Source: Arthrobacter sp. Edens01 (lineage in GTDB: Bacteria; Actinomycetota; Actinomycetes; Actinomycetales; Micrococcaceae). From it: 64,000 nt of DNA. The stretch spans positions 231,088 through 295,087 of the forward strand of contig NZ_LKIU01000002.1 in NCBI RefSeq assembly GCF_001307035.1, given 5' to 3'. Under the pieces are notes generated by a model that ran no database searches, was not told where the DNA came from, and worked only from the letters and a program-made list of their open reading frames with translations. Positions 9,764-17,491 of the stretch are shown one piece after another (within the stretch, counting starts at the first letter, position 1; each line of letters opens with the position of its first letter). The translations under genes and the position numbers were made by a program.

Positions 9764-10822
9764 CTAGTCCCTGGAGACCGTCAGCACTATGGACCCCTGC
9801 ACCTTGCCGGATTCGAGGCGTTCCATCGCGGACGCAGCAGCGGCCAGCGGAAACCGGCTGTCGATGTGCGGCACAATGCCGCCGGATTCAAGCAGCCCGG
9901 TCAGCCGTTCGAGCTCCGCTCCGCTCTCCTTGGCAAGGACAGCCCGGAACTGCCGGTGCCCCCGATCCAGTATGGACAGGACGCCGCCGGCTATCTGGCG
10001 CTCAAACATTCCGCCGGTCACTCTGCCGCCTCCTTCGCCGCCCACCAGCGCGGCGGTCCCGCCCGGCTTCAGTGCCCGCCTCAAGCGGGACAGGGAAGGA
10101 TTGCCGGCTATGTCGACAACCGCGTCATAGCCGTCCGGTGACGCAGCGAAGTCCTCCAACCGGTAGTCCAGGACGGTTTGAGCCCCCAGCTCCCGTACGA
10201 AATCGGCCTTGGCTGCCGACGAGGCCCCGGTGACTTCCGCGCCTGCCGCCACCGCGAGCTGCACCGACAGGCTGCCCACGCCGCCGGACGCGCCGAGGAT
10301 GAGCACCCGCTGGCCGGCGGAAACGCGTGCCACGTCCGTGACGGACTGCATCGCGGTGAGGCCAGAGACCGGAAGGACGGCAGCCTGTTCGAAGTCCAGG
10401 CCCCGGGGCATCGGAGCCAGCTTCCGTTCCAGCGCCGCTGAATACTCGGCAAAGGATCCTTTTCCGATTCCGTAGACCCTGTCCCCGGGCTTGAACCGCG
10501 TCACTGAGGAGCCAACGGCGACTACCTCTCCGGCGAGGTTGAGTCCTGCCACCGGCCGACGCGGGGTACGGAGGCCGAAGAATGCCCGCAGCAGGTACGG
10601 AGTACCCGTCATCACGTGCCAGGTTCCCTTGGCGAGTCCGGCTGCGCGCACCTGAACGAGGACCTCCTTGTCCGAGACGGAGGGGAGGGGGACGGTTTGC
10701 AGTGTGAGGACCTCGGGCCCGCCGTAGCCGTTCTGGAGCACTGCCTTCATCCGTGCGGGCAGGACGCTGTTCTTGCCGGCAGCAGGCCGGTCCAGCGGGA
10801 GGTTGGCATTCGTCCCAGACAT
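9764..10822 (-). CDS. NAD(P)-dependent alcohol dehydrogenase / quinone oxidoreductase (MDR family)
   Basis: Medium-chain dehydrogenase/reductase of 352 residues without structural zinc Cys residues, of the NADPH:quinone reductase type. Visible features are MKAVLQNGYGGPEVL at the start of the GroES-like domain, GDRVYGIGKGSFAEY, and the Rossmann motif ILGASGGVGSLSVQLA near residue 175. The start at 10822 has AAAGGG six bases upstream and adds a 24-residue tail before the usual MKAV start at 10750; either is possible. It is transcribed divergently from a TetR regulator across paired palindromic operators, so it is probably that regulator's target. Substrate unknown. Confidence 0.85.
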   Translation of the reverse strand: MSGTNANLPLDRPAAGKNSVLPARMKAVLQNGYGGPEVLTLQTVPLPSVSDKEVLVQVRAAGLAKGTWHVMTGTPYLLRAFFGLRTPRRPVAGLNLAGEVVAVGSSVTRFKPGDRVYGIGKGSFAEYSAALERKLAPMPRGLDFEQAAVLPVSGLTAMQSVTDVARVSAGQRVLILGASGGVGSLSVQLAVAAGAEVTGASSAAKADFVRELGAQTVLDYRLEDFAASPDGYDAVVDIAGNPSLSRLRRALKPGGTAALVGGEGGGRVTGGMFERQIAGGVLSILDRGHRQFRAVLAKESGAELERLTGLLESGGIVPHIDSRFPLAAAASAMERLESGKVQGSIVLTVSRD

Positions 10823-10850
10823 GGGAGCCCTTTCGTGTTGGCGTTCGAAC

Positions 10851-10887
10851 CTTACTTTGTAAGGCGGACGCTACCTTACAAAGTAAG
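10851..10887. promoter_or_regulatory. Paired palindromic operators for a TetR regulator
   Basis: CTTACTTTGTAAG at 10851-10863 and CTTACAAAGTAAG at 10875-10887 are reverse complements of each other. Each is itself a CTTAC-N3-GTAAG palindrome, and 11 bases separate them. They sit between the divergent oxidoreductase (-) and TetR gene (+), 28 and 21 bases from the start codons. This is the classic layout for autorepression together with control of the divergent partner. Confidence 0.85.
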
Positions 10888-10908
10888 GCGGCGGTAGAGT
10901 TAGCCGAA

Positions 10909-11637
10909 ATGAATGAACAACGGCAGACTCCCCGCCCACCGCTGACCCGAGAACTGGTGCTGCGCCGCGCCGTCGAGCTGGCTGACGCCGGGGGGCTGGC
11001 AGCACTGACCATGCGTTCCCTGGCCCAGGCACTTGAGGTCAAGCCGATGTCCCTGTACCACCACGTCGCCGGCAAGGAGGAAATCCTGGACGGCCTGGTG
11101 GACGTCGTTTTCGCCGAAGTGGACCTCCCGGCTGACGGCGGGTCATGGCGCACGGTGATGGAACGCCGGGCCGCATCCCTGCGCGGCACCCTGGGCCGCC
11201 ATCCCTGGGCAATTGGCCTGCTGGAGACCCGGACGGCACCCGGACCCGCAACACTGCAGCACCACGACTCAGTGCTCCGCGTCCTGCGCCGGACGGGTTT
11301 CAGTATTGAAGGGGCGGGGCATGCGTATGCCCTGCTGGACAGCTTTATCTATGGCTTTGCACTGCAGGAAGCCGGCCTGCCGGTGGGTACTCCGGACTCC
11401 GACCCGGACGTGATGCAGTCAATGGCGCGTTCGTTCTCTCCGTCCGACCTGCCGTACCTAGCCGAGACAGCTATGCACCGCGCGATGCAGCCCGGCTACG
11501 CCTTCGGAAACGAGTTCGGCTTCGGTCTGGGGATTATTCTGGACGGGCTGGAGGCTCTCCTGGAACGGGAGCAGAAAACCCCCGCGGAACAAGACGGGCT
11601 GATGCCCTCGCCGCGCCGGGCGGATAGTGTGGATTGA
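10909..11637 (+). CDS. TetR/AcrR family transcriptional regulator
   Basis: Repressor of 242 residues. The N-terminal helix-turn-helix spans about residues 15-60 (LAALTMRSLAQALEVKPMSL, then YHHVAGKEEILDGL). The rest resembles the TetR C-terminal ligand domain found in tetracycline-type and related regulators. A TAGAGT box stands eight bases before the ATG, so the mRNA has little or no leader. The paired CTTAC/GTAAG operators just upstream are its likely binding sites. The stop overlaps the next gene by one base (TGATG). Inducer unknown. Confidence 0.88.
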   Translation: MNEQRQTPRPPLTRELVLRRAVELADAGGLAALTMRSLAQALEVKPMSLYHHVAGKEEILDGLVDVVFAEVDLPADGGSWRTVMERRAASLRGTLGRHPWAIGLLETRTAPGPATLQHHDSVLRVLRRTGFSIEGAGHAYALLDSFIYGFALQEAGLPVGTPDSDPDVMQSMARSFSPSDLPYLAETAMHRAMQPGYAFGNEFGFGLGIILDGLEALLEREQKTPAEQDGLMPSPRRADSVD

Positions 11638-12392
11638 TGGCAACACCTGACCTCCCGGCCCGCTCCCGCCGCACTGTCCTGCAGGAAGCGCCGCTGTCCT
11701 ACCGCTTTACAAAGAGCGACGGCGCAGCGTTGGCGTTCTATGTCGGTGCGATGCTGCTGCTGAGCCTGACGCCGGCGGCGCTTGCGGTAACCACCGTGAT
11801 CACGGACCCGGTAACGGCGTCGTACGCGGTGAACTTCACGTTCTACCTGATCGCCGGAATCCTCGCGTTCATTGCCGCCCGCTCCTACGTGGTGCGTGAA
11901 ACCCGGATTCTGGCAACCCGGCCGTGGCTGACCCTAGGAGTCATTCCGCTGTCCATCATCGCGATGCTGGTCGCCACCATGATCCTGGTGCTGCTCACCG
12001 GACCGCCGGAGACCGCGGTGAACCAGGTGGCGGCCCAGGATTTGATGACCTCGGTGTCACCGTGGCTCATTGTGCCGCTGTTTGTTGTCCTCGCGCCGTT
12101 CGTGGAGGAGTACATCTACCGCCACCTCCTGATCGGCAAGCTCTCGCGCCGCTGGAACATCTGGGTGTGCAGCCTGCTGTCCGTGCTTGTCTTCTCCGGC
12201 ATCCATGTGCTGGGGGAGTCTGAGTTCTCCCTGGCCGTGCTGGTGCCATACCTGGCCATGGGAGCTGTGCTGGTGGGCGTCTACGTCTGGGCGGGCAACA
12301 ACTTTATGCTCTCCTACTTTGTGCACGCCGCGAAGAATCTGCTGGCCGTTGTCCTCACCTACGCGGTGCCGGCGGAGCTGCTGCAGCAATAA
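11637..12392 (+). CDS. CPBP-family intramembrane glutamic endopeptidase
   Basis: Multi-pass membrane protein of 251 residues with about seven hydrophobic segments. PFVEEYIYRHLLIGKLSRRW carries the EExxxR motif of the CPBP (CAAX-protease/bacteriocin-processing) family, and later SGIHVLGE and YFVHAAKNLL hold the other conserved His residues. Bacterial members act as intramembrane proteases, or in some cases as immunity or scaffolding proteins; the substrate here is unknown. Translation is coupled to the TetR gene through the TGATG overlap. A TTG three bases earlier is a less likely start. Confidence 0.85.
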   Translation: MATPDLPARSRRTVLQEAPLSYRFTKSDGAALAFYVGAMLLLSLTPAALAVTTVITDPVTASYAVNFTFYLIAGILAFIAARSYVVRETRILATRPWLTLGVIPLSIIAMLVATMILVLLTGPPETAVNQVAAQDLMTSVSPWLIVPLFVVLAPFVEEYIYRHLLIGKLSRRWNIWVCSLLSVLVFSGIHVLGESEFSLAVLVPYLAMGAVLVGVYVWAGNNFMLSYFVHAAKNLLAVVLTYAVPAELLQQ

Positions 12393-12393
12393 C

Positions 12394-12834
12394 CTAGCTG
12401 ATGCAGAACTCGTTGCCTTCCGGGTCTGCCATTGTGTACCAGAGGTGTGGACCCTGGCTGGCCTCCCAGAGGAATTTCGCGCCGCGTGCTTCCAGTGCGG
12501 CCCTGGTGGCGTTGATGTCATCTCCGGAGAGCCGGATGTCCAGATGAATGCGGTCCTTGACGGTCTTGGGTTCCGGCACGGGCTGGAACAGGATCCGCAT
12601 CGGGGCGACAGGTGAAACCCGCGGAACCGGCTGCAGGATCGCAGACCCGGCTTTCCACATGCGGACGCCGTTGTGGTCAATGACGTCATCCGGTGTGGCA
12701 AAGCCCTTCGCGAGCATTTCGTCGATGAAGTCCTGATTGGTTTCCTCGACCGGCCAGCCGAGGGTTTCCGCCCACCAGTCGGCCTGGTCATGGGCATTTT
12801 CGCAGTCGATGCAGATCTGGATGTCGTAAGCCAT
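12394..12834 (-). CDS. VOC-superfamily (glyoxalase-like) protein
   Basis: Small protein of 146 residues with the vicinal-oxygen-chelate fold: two beta-alpha-beta-beta-beta modules, with DRIHLDIRLSGDDINATRA starting the second and WYTMADPEGNEFCIS closing it. The final DPEGNEFC box is typical of the glyoxalase-like subgroup found widely in actinobacteria. These proteins bind or modify small molecules, and some confer antibiotic resistance; no substrate can be assigned. It is convergent with the CPBP gene, and only one base separates the stops. The start has a leaderless promoter. Confidence 0.82.
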   Translation of the reverse strand: MAYDIQICIDCENAHDQADWWAETLGWPVEETNQDFIDEMLAKGFATPDDVIDHNGVRMWKAGSAILQPVPRVSPVAPMRILFQPVPEPKTVKDRIHLDIRLSGDDINATRAALEARGAKFLWEASQGPHLWYTMADPEGNEFCIS

Positions 12835-12840
12835 GGACCA

Positions 12841-12846
12841 AACCTA
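12841..12846 (-). promoter_or_regulatory. -10 box TAGGTT of a leaderless promoter
   Basis: On the minus strand TAGGTT is followed by six bases (TGGTCC) and then the ATG at 12834. No ribosome-binding site is visible, so the VOC gene is probably translated from a leaderless mRNA. Confidence 0.6.
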
Positions 12847-12873
12847 GGCCGGTGCGCAGCTGGTGTCGTGGCC

Positions 12874-12898
12874 CTTGCGGACAATTGCCGTCCGCAAG
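12874..12898. other. Short inverted repeat in a divergent intergenic region
   Basis: CTTGCGGAC and GTCCGCAAG form a perfect 9-bp stem around a 7-base loop. It lies between the divergent VOC gene and the thiolase operon, where a terminator is not expected. It could be a protein-binding site or an mRNA structure; no role can be assigned. Confidence 0.45.
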
Positions 12899-12998
12899 AG
12901 GACTTGCGGAGTACACGCGTCGAATGCGGCCGCGTTACCCGGACGCTCCGGAAGAACCGTCACGTGTTTGACCGTCCCGGCCGGTTCTGCGATTGTTT

Positions 12999-13020
12999 AT
13001 AGAACGATTGGTCGGTAAAT
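12999..13020 (+). promoter_or_regulatory. PaaR-type operator upstream of the thiolase operon
   Basis: A 22-bp element with core AACGATTGGTCGGT and right half CGGTAAAT. It matches about 11 of 16 fixed positions of the PaaR motif described in Corynebacterium, as recalled. The same right half occurs before paaA and paaZ. It overlaps TATAGA (12998-13003), a candidate -10, and TTGACC at 12968-12973 is a possible -35. It starts 81 bases before the thiolase ATG. The left half is degenerate. Confidence 0.65.
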
Positions 13021-13079
13021 CCGGCGGCCGCGGAGGCAGTGAAGCCCGGCGGCAGGCTAGCAACTCTTTGGGAGCAGAC

Positions 13080-14291
13080 ATGGCTGAGGCTTTTCTCGTT
13101 GGTGGAGTGCGGACCCCCGTGGGCCGCTACGGAGGTGCGCTCTCCAGCGTCCGCCCCGATGACCTGGCAGCGCTGACACTGCGCGAACTCGTAGCACGCG
13201 AAGGCCTGGACCCCGCCGTCGTTGATGAAGTCATCCTCGGCAACGCCAACGGTGCAGGCGAGGAAAACCGCAACGTGGCCCGCATGGCCGCACTGTTGGC
13301 GGGCTTCCCCGAGACCGTTCCCGGCATCACCGTGAACCGGCTCTGCGCCTCCGGACTGTCTGCCATCATCATGGCTTCGCACATGATCAAGGCAGGGGCC
13401 GCGGACATCGTGATTGCCGGCGGCACGGAATCGATGAGCCGTGCTCCATGGGTCACTGAAAAGCCCACCAAAGCTTTCGCAAAGCCCGGGGACACCTTCG
13501 ACACCTCGATCGGCTGGCGCTTCGCCAACGAACGCTTCGTCTCCGGCGACCTGTCCCGCGACGGCAAGATGACCTACTCCATGCCCGAAACGGCAGAAGA
13601 ACTAGCGTCCACTGACAACATCTCCCGTGAAGACGCCGACGCGTTCGCCGTCCGCTCCCACGAAAACGCCCTGGCCGCCATCGCTGCCGGACGCTTCAAG
13701 GACGAAATCGTTCCCGTCACCGTCAAGGGCCGCAAAGGCGACACCGTCGTGGATACCGACGAAGGCCCCCGCGAAGGCACTTCCATGGAGGTCCTGGGCA
13801 AGCTGCGCCCGGTCGTGAAGCCCGGCGGCATTGTCACTGCGGGCAACGCCAGCTCCCTGAACGACGGCGCCTCCGCGATCATCATCGCCTCCGAACGTGC
13901 CATCAAGAAGTACGGCCTGACCGCACGTGCACGGATTGTCGACGGCGCCTCCGCCGGTGTACCGCCGGAAATCATGGGCATCGGCCCGGTCCCGGCCACG
14001 CAGAAGGTCCTCGAGCGCAGCGGTGTCCGCCTGGACCAGATCGGCGCCGTCGAGCTTAATGAAGCCTTCGCCACGCAGTCCCTCGCGTGCATCCGCCGCC
14101 TGGGCCTGGACGAGGGCATTGTGAACAACGACGGCGGCGCAATCGCCCTGGGGCACCCGCTCGGTTCCTCCGGCTCCCGCATTGCCATCACCCTGCTGGG
14201 CCGGATGGAGCGCGAAGGTGCTTCCCGCGGCATCGCCACCATGTGCGTCGGTGTTGGCCAGGGCACGGCCATGCTGATCGAGGCTGTCTAG
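13080..14291 (+). CDS. paaJ: Acetyl-CoA acyltransferase (3-oxoadipyl-CoA thiolase, phenylacetate pathway)
   Basis: Thiolase of 403 residues predicted to cleave 3-oxo-5,6-dehydrosuberyl-CoA and 3-oxoadipyl-CoA, the last steps of aerobic phenylacetate breakdown. The nucleophilic Cys is in NRLCASGLSA (about residue 90). NEAFA and GHPLGSSGSR (catalytic His) follow, and CVGVGQG near the end carries the second active Cys. The ATG at 13080 follows GGGAGC and begins the conserved MAEAFLVGGVRTPVGR. It heads a tightly packed operon with a hydratase and a dehydrogenase and has a PaaR-type site upstream. A general beta-oxidation thiolase is the alternative, but the context favours the paa role. Confidence 0.87.
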   Translation: MAEAFLVGGVRTPVGRYGGALSSVRPDDLAALTLRELVAREGLDPAVVDEVILGNANGAGEENRNVARMAALLAGFPETVPGITVNRLCASGLSAIIMASHMIKAGAADIVIAGGTESMSRAPWVTEKPTKAFAKPGDTFDTSIGWRFANERFVSGDLSRDGKMTYSMPETAEELASTDNISREDADAFAVRSHENALAAIAAGRFKDEIVPVTVKGRKGDTVVDTDEGPREGTSMEVLGKLRPVVKPGGIVTAGNASSLNDGASAIIIASERAIKKYGLTARARIVDGASAGVPPEIMGIGPVPATQKVLERSGVRLDQIGAVELNEAFATQSLACIRRLGLDEGIVNNDGGAIALGHPLGSSGSRIAITLLGRMEREGASRGIATMCVGVGQGTAMLIEAV

Positions 14292-15046
14292 TGGCAGGGT
14301 TCGACCACTTCACCACGCTTAAGGTCACCGTCGGGGAGGACCGCATCTCTGCTGTCCTGAACCGGCCGGAGGTCCGCAATGCCATTGACCAGGCCATGGT
14401 TGATGAACTGCACGAGCTCTGTGCGGCACTTGAAAGCGATCCGAAGGTCCTGATCCTTTCCGGGACCAACGGAGTTTTCGCCTCCGGCGCGGACATCGCC
14501 CAGCTGCGCGAACGCCGTCGGGAAGACGCACTGCGCGGCATCAACTCGACCATCTTCCACCGCATCGCCAAGCTGCCCATGCCGGTTATCGCCGCGCTGG
14601 ACGGCTACGCGCTGGGCGGGGGAGCGGAGCTGGCCTTCGCCGCCGACTTCCGCATTGCCACCCCGACCGTGAAGATCGGCAACCCTGAAACCTCCCTCGG
14701 CATCATGGCCGCGGCCGGGGCAACCTGGCGGCTGAAGGAACTCGTCGGGGAACCAATGGCCAAGGAGATCCTGCTGGCCGGCCGCATCCTGAACGCTGAG
14801 GAAGCACTCGCAGCCCGCCTGGTCACCGAGGTCCACGAGGCGGAGAACCTGCTGGGCGCTGCCAATGCACTGGCTGACCGGATCGCCAGGCAGGATCCGC
14901 TGGCCGTCCGCATTACCAAGTCCGTGTTCCACGCGCCCGCCGAGGCGCACCCCGTGATCGACACCCTCGCCCAGGGCATCCTCTTCGAGTCCGAGGCGAA
15001 GTTCGACCGCATGCAGGCATTCCTGGAAAGGAAGAAAAAGAAATGA
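14291..15046 (+). CDS. paaF: Enoyl-CoA hydratase/isomerase family protein, phenylacetate pathway
   Basis: Crotonase-fold enzyme of 251 residues, probably hydrating 2,3-didehydroadipyl-CoA to 3-hydroxyadipyl-CoA. The oxyanion-hole blocks are NGVFASGADIAQL and ALDGYALGGGAELAFAADF. The Glu in NPETSLGIMAAAG aligns with a catalytic position of hydratases. The start is GTG 14291, inside the TAGTG junction with the thiolase. The 3' end overlaps the dehydrogenase by ATGA, so the three genes form one translationally coupled unit. The C-terminus ends in a run of lysines (ERKKKK). Confidence 0.84.
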   Translation: MAGFDHFTTLKVTVGEDRISAVLNRPEVRNAIDQAMVDELHELCAALESDPKVLILSGTNGVFASGADIAQLRERRREDALRGINSTIFHRIAKLPMPVIAALDGYALGGGAELAFAADFRIATPTVKIGNPETSLGIMAAAGATWRLKELVGEPMAKEILLAGRILNAEEALAARLVTEVHEAENLLGAANALADRIARQDPLAVRITKSVFHAPAEAHPVIDTLAQGILFESEAKFDRMQAFLERKKKK

Positions 15047-15891
15047 CAGTTCCCTCCAAGGTCGGTGTCCTCGGCGGCGGCCGCATGGGTGCAGGCATTG
15101 CCCACGCCTTCTGCACCGCCGGTGCCTCCGTCGTCGTTGTTGAGCGCGACGAACAGGCGGCCAGCGCGGCGTACGAGCGCGTTGCCTCCAACCTGGCCAA
15201 GAGCGTTGAGCGCGGCACCACGGACGAGACCCTCGATTCCCTGGTCGCCCGGCTGAGCGTTTCTACGGACTACGCCGACTTTGCCGGCTCCGGTCTGGTC
15301 GTCGAAGCCGTGCCTGAAGACTTCGATCTGAAGGCGACCGCGCTGACGGCTGTGGAGGAACAGCTCGACGCCGATGCCTGGCTTGCGTCGAACACCTCCT
15401 CGCTGTCAGTTTCCGAGCTGGCGGAGAAGCTCCAGCGCCCGGAGCGCTTCTGCGGCCTGCACTTCTTCAACCCTGTTCCGGCGTCCACCCTGATTGAGGT
15501 GGTCCTGGGCAAGCAGACTTCCGAAGAGCTGGCCGAAGCCGCCCGGACCTGGGTGGCAGACCTCGGCAAGACGCCCGTCGTCGTCAATGACGCCCCGGGC
15601 TTTGCTAGCTCCCGGCTGGGCGTGGCCATCGCACTCGAGGCCATGCGCATGGTCGAGGAAGGTGTTGCTTCCGCCGAGGATATCGACGCCGCCATGGTCC
15701 TGGGCTACAAGCACCCGACCGGTCCGCTGAAGACCACCGACATTGTGGGCCTGGACGTGCGGCTCGGCATCGCCGAGTACCTTGCCTCCACGCTCGGTCC
15801 GCGCTTCGAGCCGCCGCAGATCCTGCGGGACAAGGTTGCCCGAGGCGAACTTGGCCGCAAGACCGGCAAGGGCTTCTTCGACTGGAGCTAG
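15043..15891 (+). CDS. paaH: 3-hydroxyacyl-CoA dehydrogenase, phenylacetate pathway
   Basis: NAD-dependent enzyme of 282 residues expected to oxidise 3-hydroxyadipyl-CoA to 3-oxoadipyl-CoA. The N-terminal Rossmann motif is VGVLGGGRMGAGIAHAF. SNTSSLSVSEL and GLHFFNPVP (active-site His) are family blocks, followed by a helical C-terminal dimerisation domain with GYKHPTGPLKTTDIVGLD. It is the short single-domain form, like 3-hydroxybutyryl-CoA dehydrogenases, not the longer E. coli PaaH. The ATG overlaps the hydratase stop by four bases. A terminator hairpin follows. Confidence 0.87.
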   Translation: MTVPSKVGVLGGGRMGAGIAHAFCTAGASVVVVERDEQAASAAYERVASNLAKSVERGTTDETLDSLVARLSVSTDYADFAGSGLVVEAVPEDFDLKATALTAVEEQLDADAWLASNTSSLSVSELAEKLQRPERFCGLHFFNPVPASTLIEVVLGKQTSEELAEAARTWVADLGKTPVVVNDAPGFASSRLGVAIALEAMRMVEEGVASAEDIDAAMVLGYKHPTGPLKTTDIVGLDVRLGIAEYLASTLGPRFEPPQILRDKVARGELGRKTGKGFFDWS

Positions 15892-15902
15892 TTTGCGCCT
15901 GG

Positions 15903-15953
15903 CAGCAGCTCGCATGCTTCGCCTCTTGAGGGAGCATGCGGGCTGCTGTTCTT
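15903..15953 (+). terminator. Terminator hairpin after the paaJ-paaF-paaH operon
   Basis: CAGCAGCTCGCATGCT (15903-15918) pairs with AGCATGCGGGCTGCTG (15933-15948) with one mismatch, followed by TTCTT. It starts 11 bases after the dehydrogenase stop. The gene beyond is convergent, so it may work in both directions. Confidence 0.75.
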
Positions 15954-15984
15954 AAGCTTTGCGGTGTCTGCGGAACTGGGGCCG

Positions 15985-16545
15985 TCAGCGCGCGGCGTCA
16001 ATCCCGGCACGCCATCCCGGAGCGCGCCCGCCGTGCGGCGGGTACAGGGCCCCGGCATCAATGCCTGAGCTCTGGAGCAGCCAGGAGACCAGGGAGTTTG
16101 AGTTCCACATATCGCCGTCGGGCATTTTGGCGCCCCACACCATGTCCGGAACTTGAGGCACCCTGGCGCGCAGGGCATCGGCACCGGACGTGGATACGTT
16201 GAACACCAGGGGCGGCTCCGGAGCATAGCCAAGGTCCGGAATGACCCCACCGCGCCAGCACCGCACTTCATACCGAAAGAGCTTCAGGCGGCCGAGCACC
16301 CGGAGACCGACTGGACCTTCGGCCACCACGCCGCGTTCACCGCTGCCCTGGCCCCACGAAGGCGTCATCTCGATCGCGTAGCTGGAACCGTCGGCCGCGA
16401 CCTCCAGGGCTGCGTGGAAGAGCGGCTGGGGGCGGCGCCGCTCCCGCACGGAGCGCCAGAGTTCCCACCAGCGGCTGGTGTGGATCACCAGATGTCCGCC
16501 GGCGCCAACAGGCAGCCACCACAACCGCACCTGCGCCGTGTCCAT
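15985..16545 (-). CDS. Conserved hypothetical protein
   Basis: Protein of 186 residues with no signal peptide or membrane segment and many Trp and Arg residues. I do not recognise a characterised family. Distinctive segments are MTPSWGQGSGERGVVAEGPV in the middle, DMWNSNSLVSWLLQ, and a C-terminal PPHGGRAPGWRAG motif. That pattern suggests a conserved fold of unknown role. A strong ribosome-binding site (AAGGAGGC) supports the start. It follows the MerR gene by 45 bases on the same strand, so the two are probably cotranscribed. Confidence 0.65.
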   Translation of the reverse strand: MDTAQVRLWWLPVGAGGHLVIHTSRWWELWRSVRERRRPQPLFHAALEVAADGSSYAIEMTPSWGQGSGERGVVAEGPVGLRVLGRLKLFRYEVRCWRGGVIPDLGYAPEPPLVFNVSTSGADALRARVPQVPDMVWGAKMPDGDMWNSNSLVSWLLQSSGIDAGALYPPHGGRAPGWRAGIDAAR

Positions 16546-16590
16546 GTGCCGCCTCCTTATGGAAACTGTCCGGCCCTCAGCAGGCCGCAG

Positions 16591-17394
16591 CTAAGCCTTG
16601 CCGACCGGCTGCTGCAGCTCGGTCACCCAATCCGCCTGGTCCTCTGACCCGGAGCGCAGGTAGACCTCCCGGCACGGGCCGGAGGGGGTCAGCCCGCGGG
16701 CAATGATTTCGGCGTGGACCGCCTGCCAGCTGTCGGCGATGCCGTCCATGGAGCCAAGATGGACCCCGCAGATCGCCATCGGAACGCTGGGCAGTTCCAC
16801 TGCCTCGACGCCGTCGGGAACCGGATCTGGGCTGGCGAAGCCTGCCGTAATCCGCATGCCGTCCTCACCCATGTCGTACTGCGCCACCGGTACACCTGAC
16901 GGCGCGCCGGATGGAGACAGCCGGGCGGCGACGCTGTCGAAGAGGGGTCCGACGACGCCGGGGACCTCGGGCTGTTCGGCCACCATTGCCTGGCGGGCAG
17001 CGAGGCGGAGCGCCGGAAGGGGTTTTTCAATGATTTCGATCTGGGCCATGTGCTTTTCCTTTTCGATGAGATGGAGCCTGCGCTCCACGTCGATGAGCCG
17101 TGCGGCAGCAATCCGTGCCTCCTCTGCGACCTCTGCCCGCCTCAGGCGCAGCAGGGCGGCGATTCGCCCTGAGTCCACGCCGGAGTCGAGCATGGCGGAG
17201 ATGTCCTCCAGCCCGAAGCCCAGGGAACGCAGTGCGACGATCCGGTGCAGCCGTTCAAGCTGGGCTGGATCGTAGGAACGGTAGCCGCTGAAAACATCCA
17301 CGTGGGCAGGTACGAGCAGGCCGGAAGTATCCCAGTGCCGAAGCATGCGGTGGGTTACCTGGCCGATCTGCGCGAACGCTCCGATGGATAACAT
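16591..17394 (-). CDS. MerR-family regulator with GyrI-like effector domain
   Basis: Regulator of 267 residues. Residues 1-70 are a MerR winged helix (MLSIGAFAQIGQVTHRMLRH onward, with GYRSYDPAQLERL), then a coiled-coil linker rich in Arg and Ala. From about residue 115 comes a GyrI/BmrR-like ligand-binding domain (AQIEIIEKPLPALRLAARQA). This architecture is that of BmrR-type multidrug-sensing activators that twist promoters with a long spacer. AGGAGA precedes the ATG. No efflux gene is adjacent; the downstream hypothetical protein is the only obvious operon partner. Confidence 0.87.
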   Translation of the reverse strand: MLSIGAFAQIGQVTHRMLRHWDTSGLLVPAHVDVFSGYRSYDPAQLERLHRIVALRSLGFGLEDISAMLDSGVDSGRIAALLRLRRAEVAEEARIAAARLIDVERRLHLIEKEKHMAQIEIIEKPLPALRLAARQAMVAEQPEVPGVVGPLFDSVAARLSPSGAPSGVPVAQYDMGEDGMRITAGFASPDPVPDGVEAVELPSVPMAICGVHLGSMDGIADSWQAVHAEIIARGLTPSGPCREVYLRSGSEDQADWVTELQQPVGKA

Positions 17395-17478
17395 GGTCCA
17401 GTTCTCCTGCCTTCCACAGTGTCAGGGTCAAGTATGACTGGCTGGGGCCTGCAGAGGCCGGTTGGGCGTGCGTCCGCC

Positions 17479-17484
17479 TAGTCT
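17479..17484 (+). promoter_or_regulatory. -10 box TAGTCT of a leaderless promoter
   Basis: TAGTCT lies seven bases before the ATG at 17492. GGAGG is also present, but only one base from the ATG, too close to act as a normal ribosome-binding site. Leaderless translation is more likely. Confidence 0.55.
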
Positions 17485-17491
17485 TGGAGGC

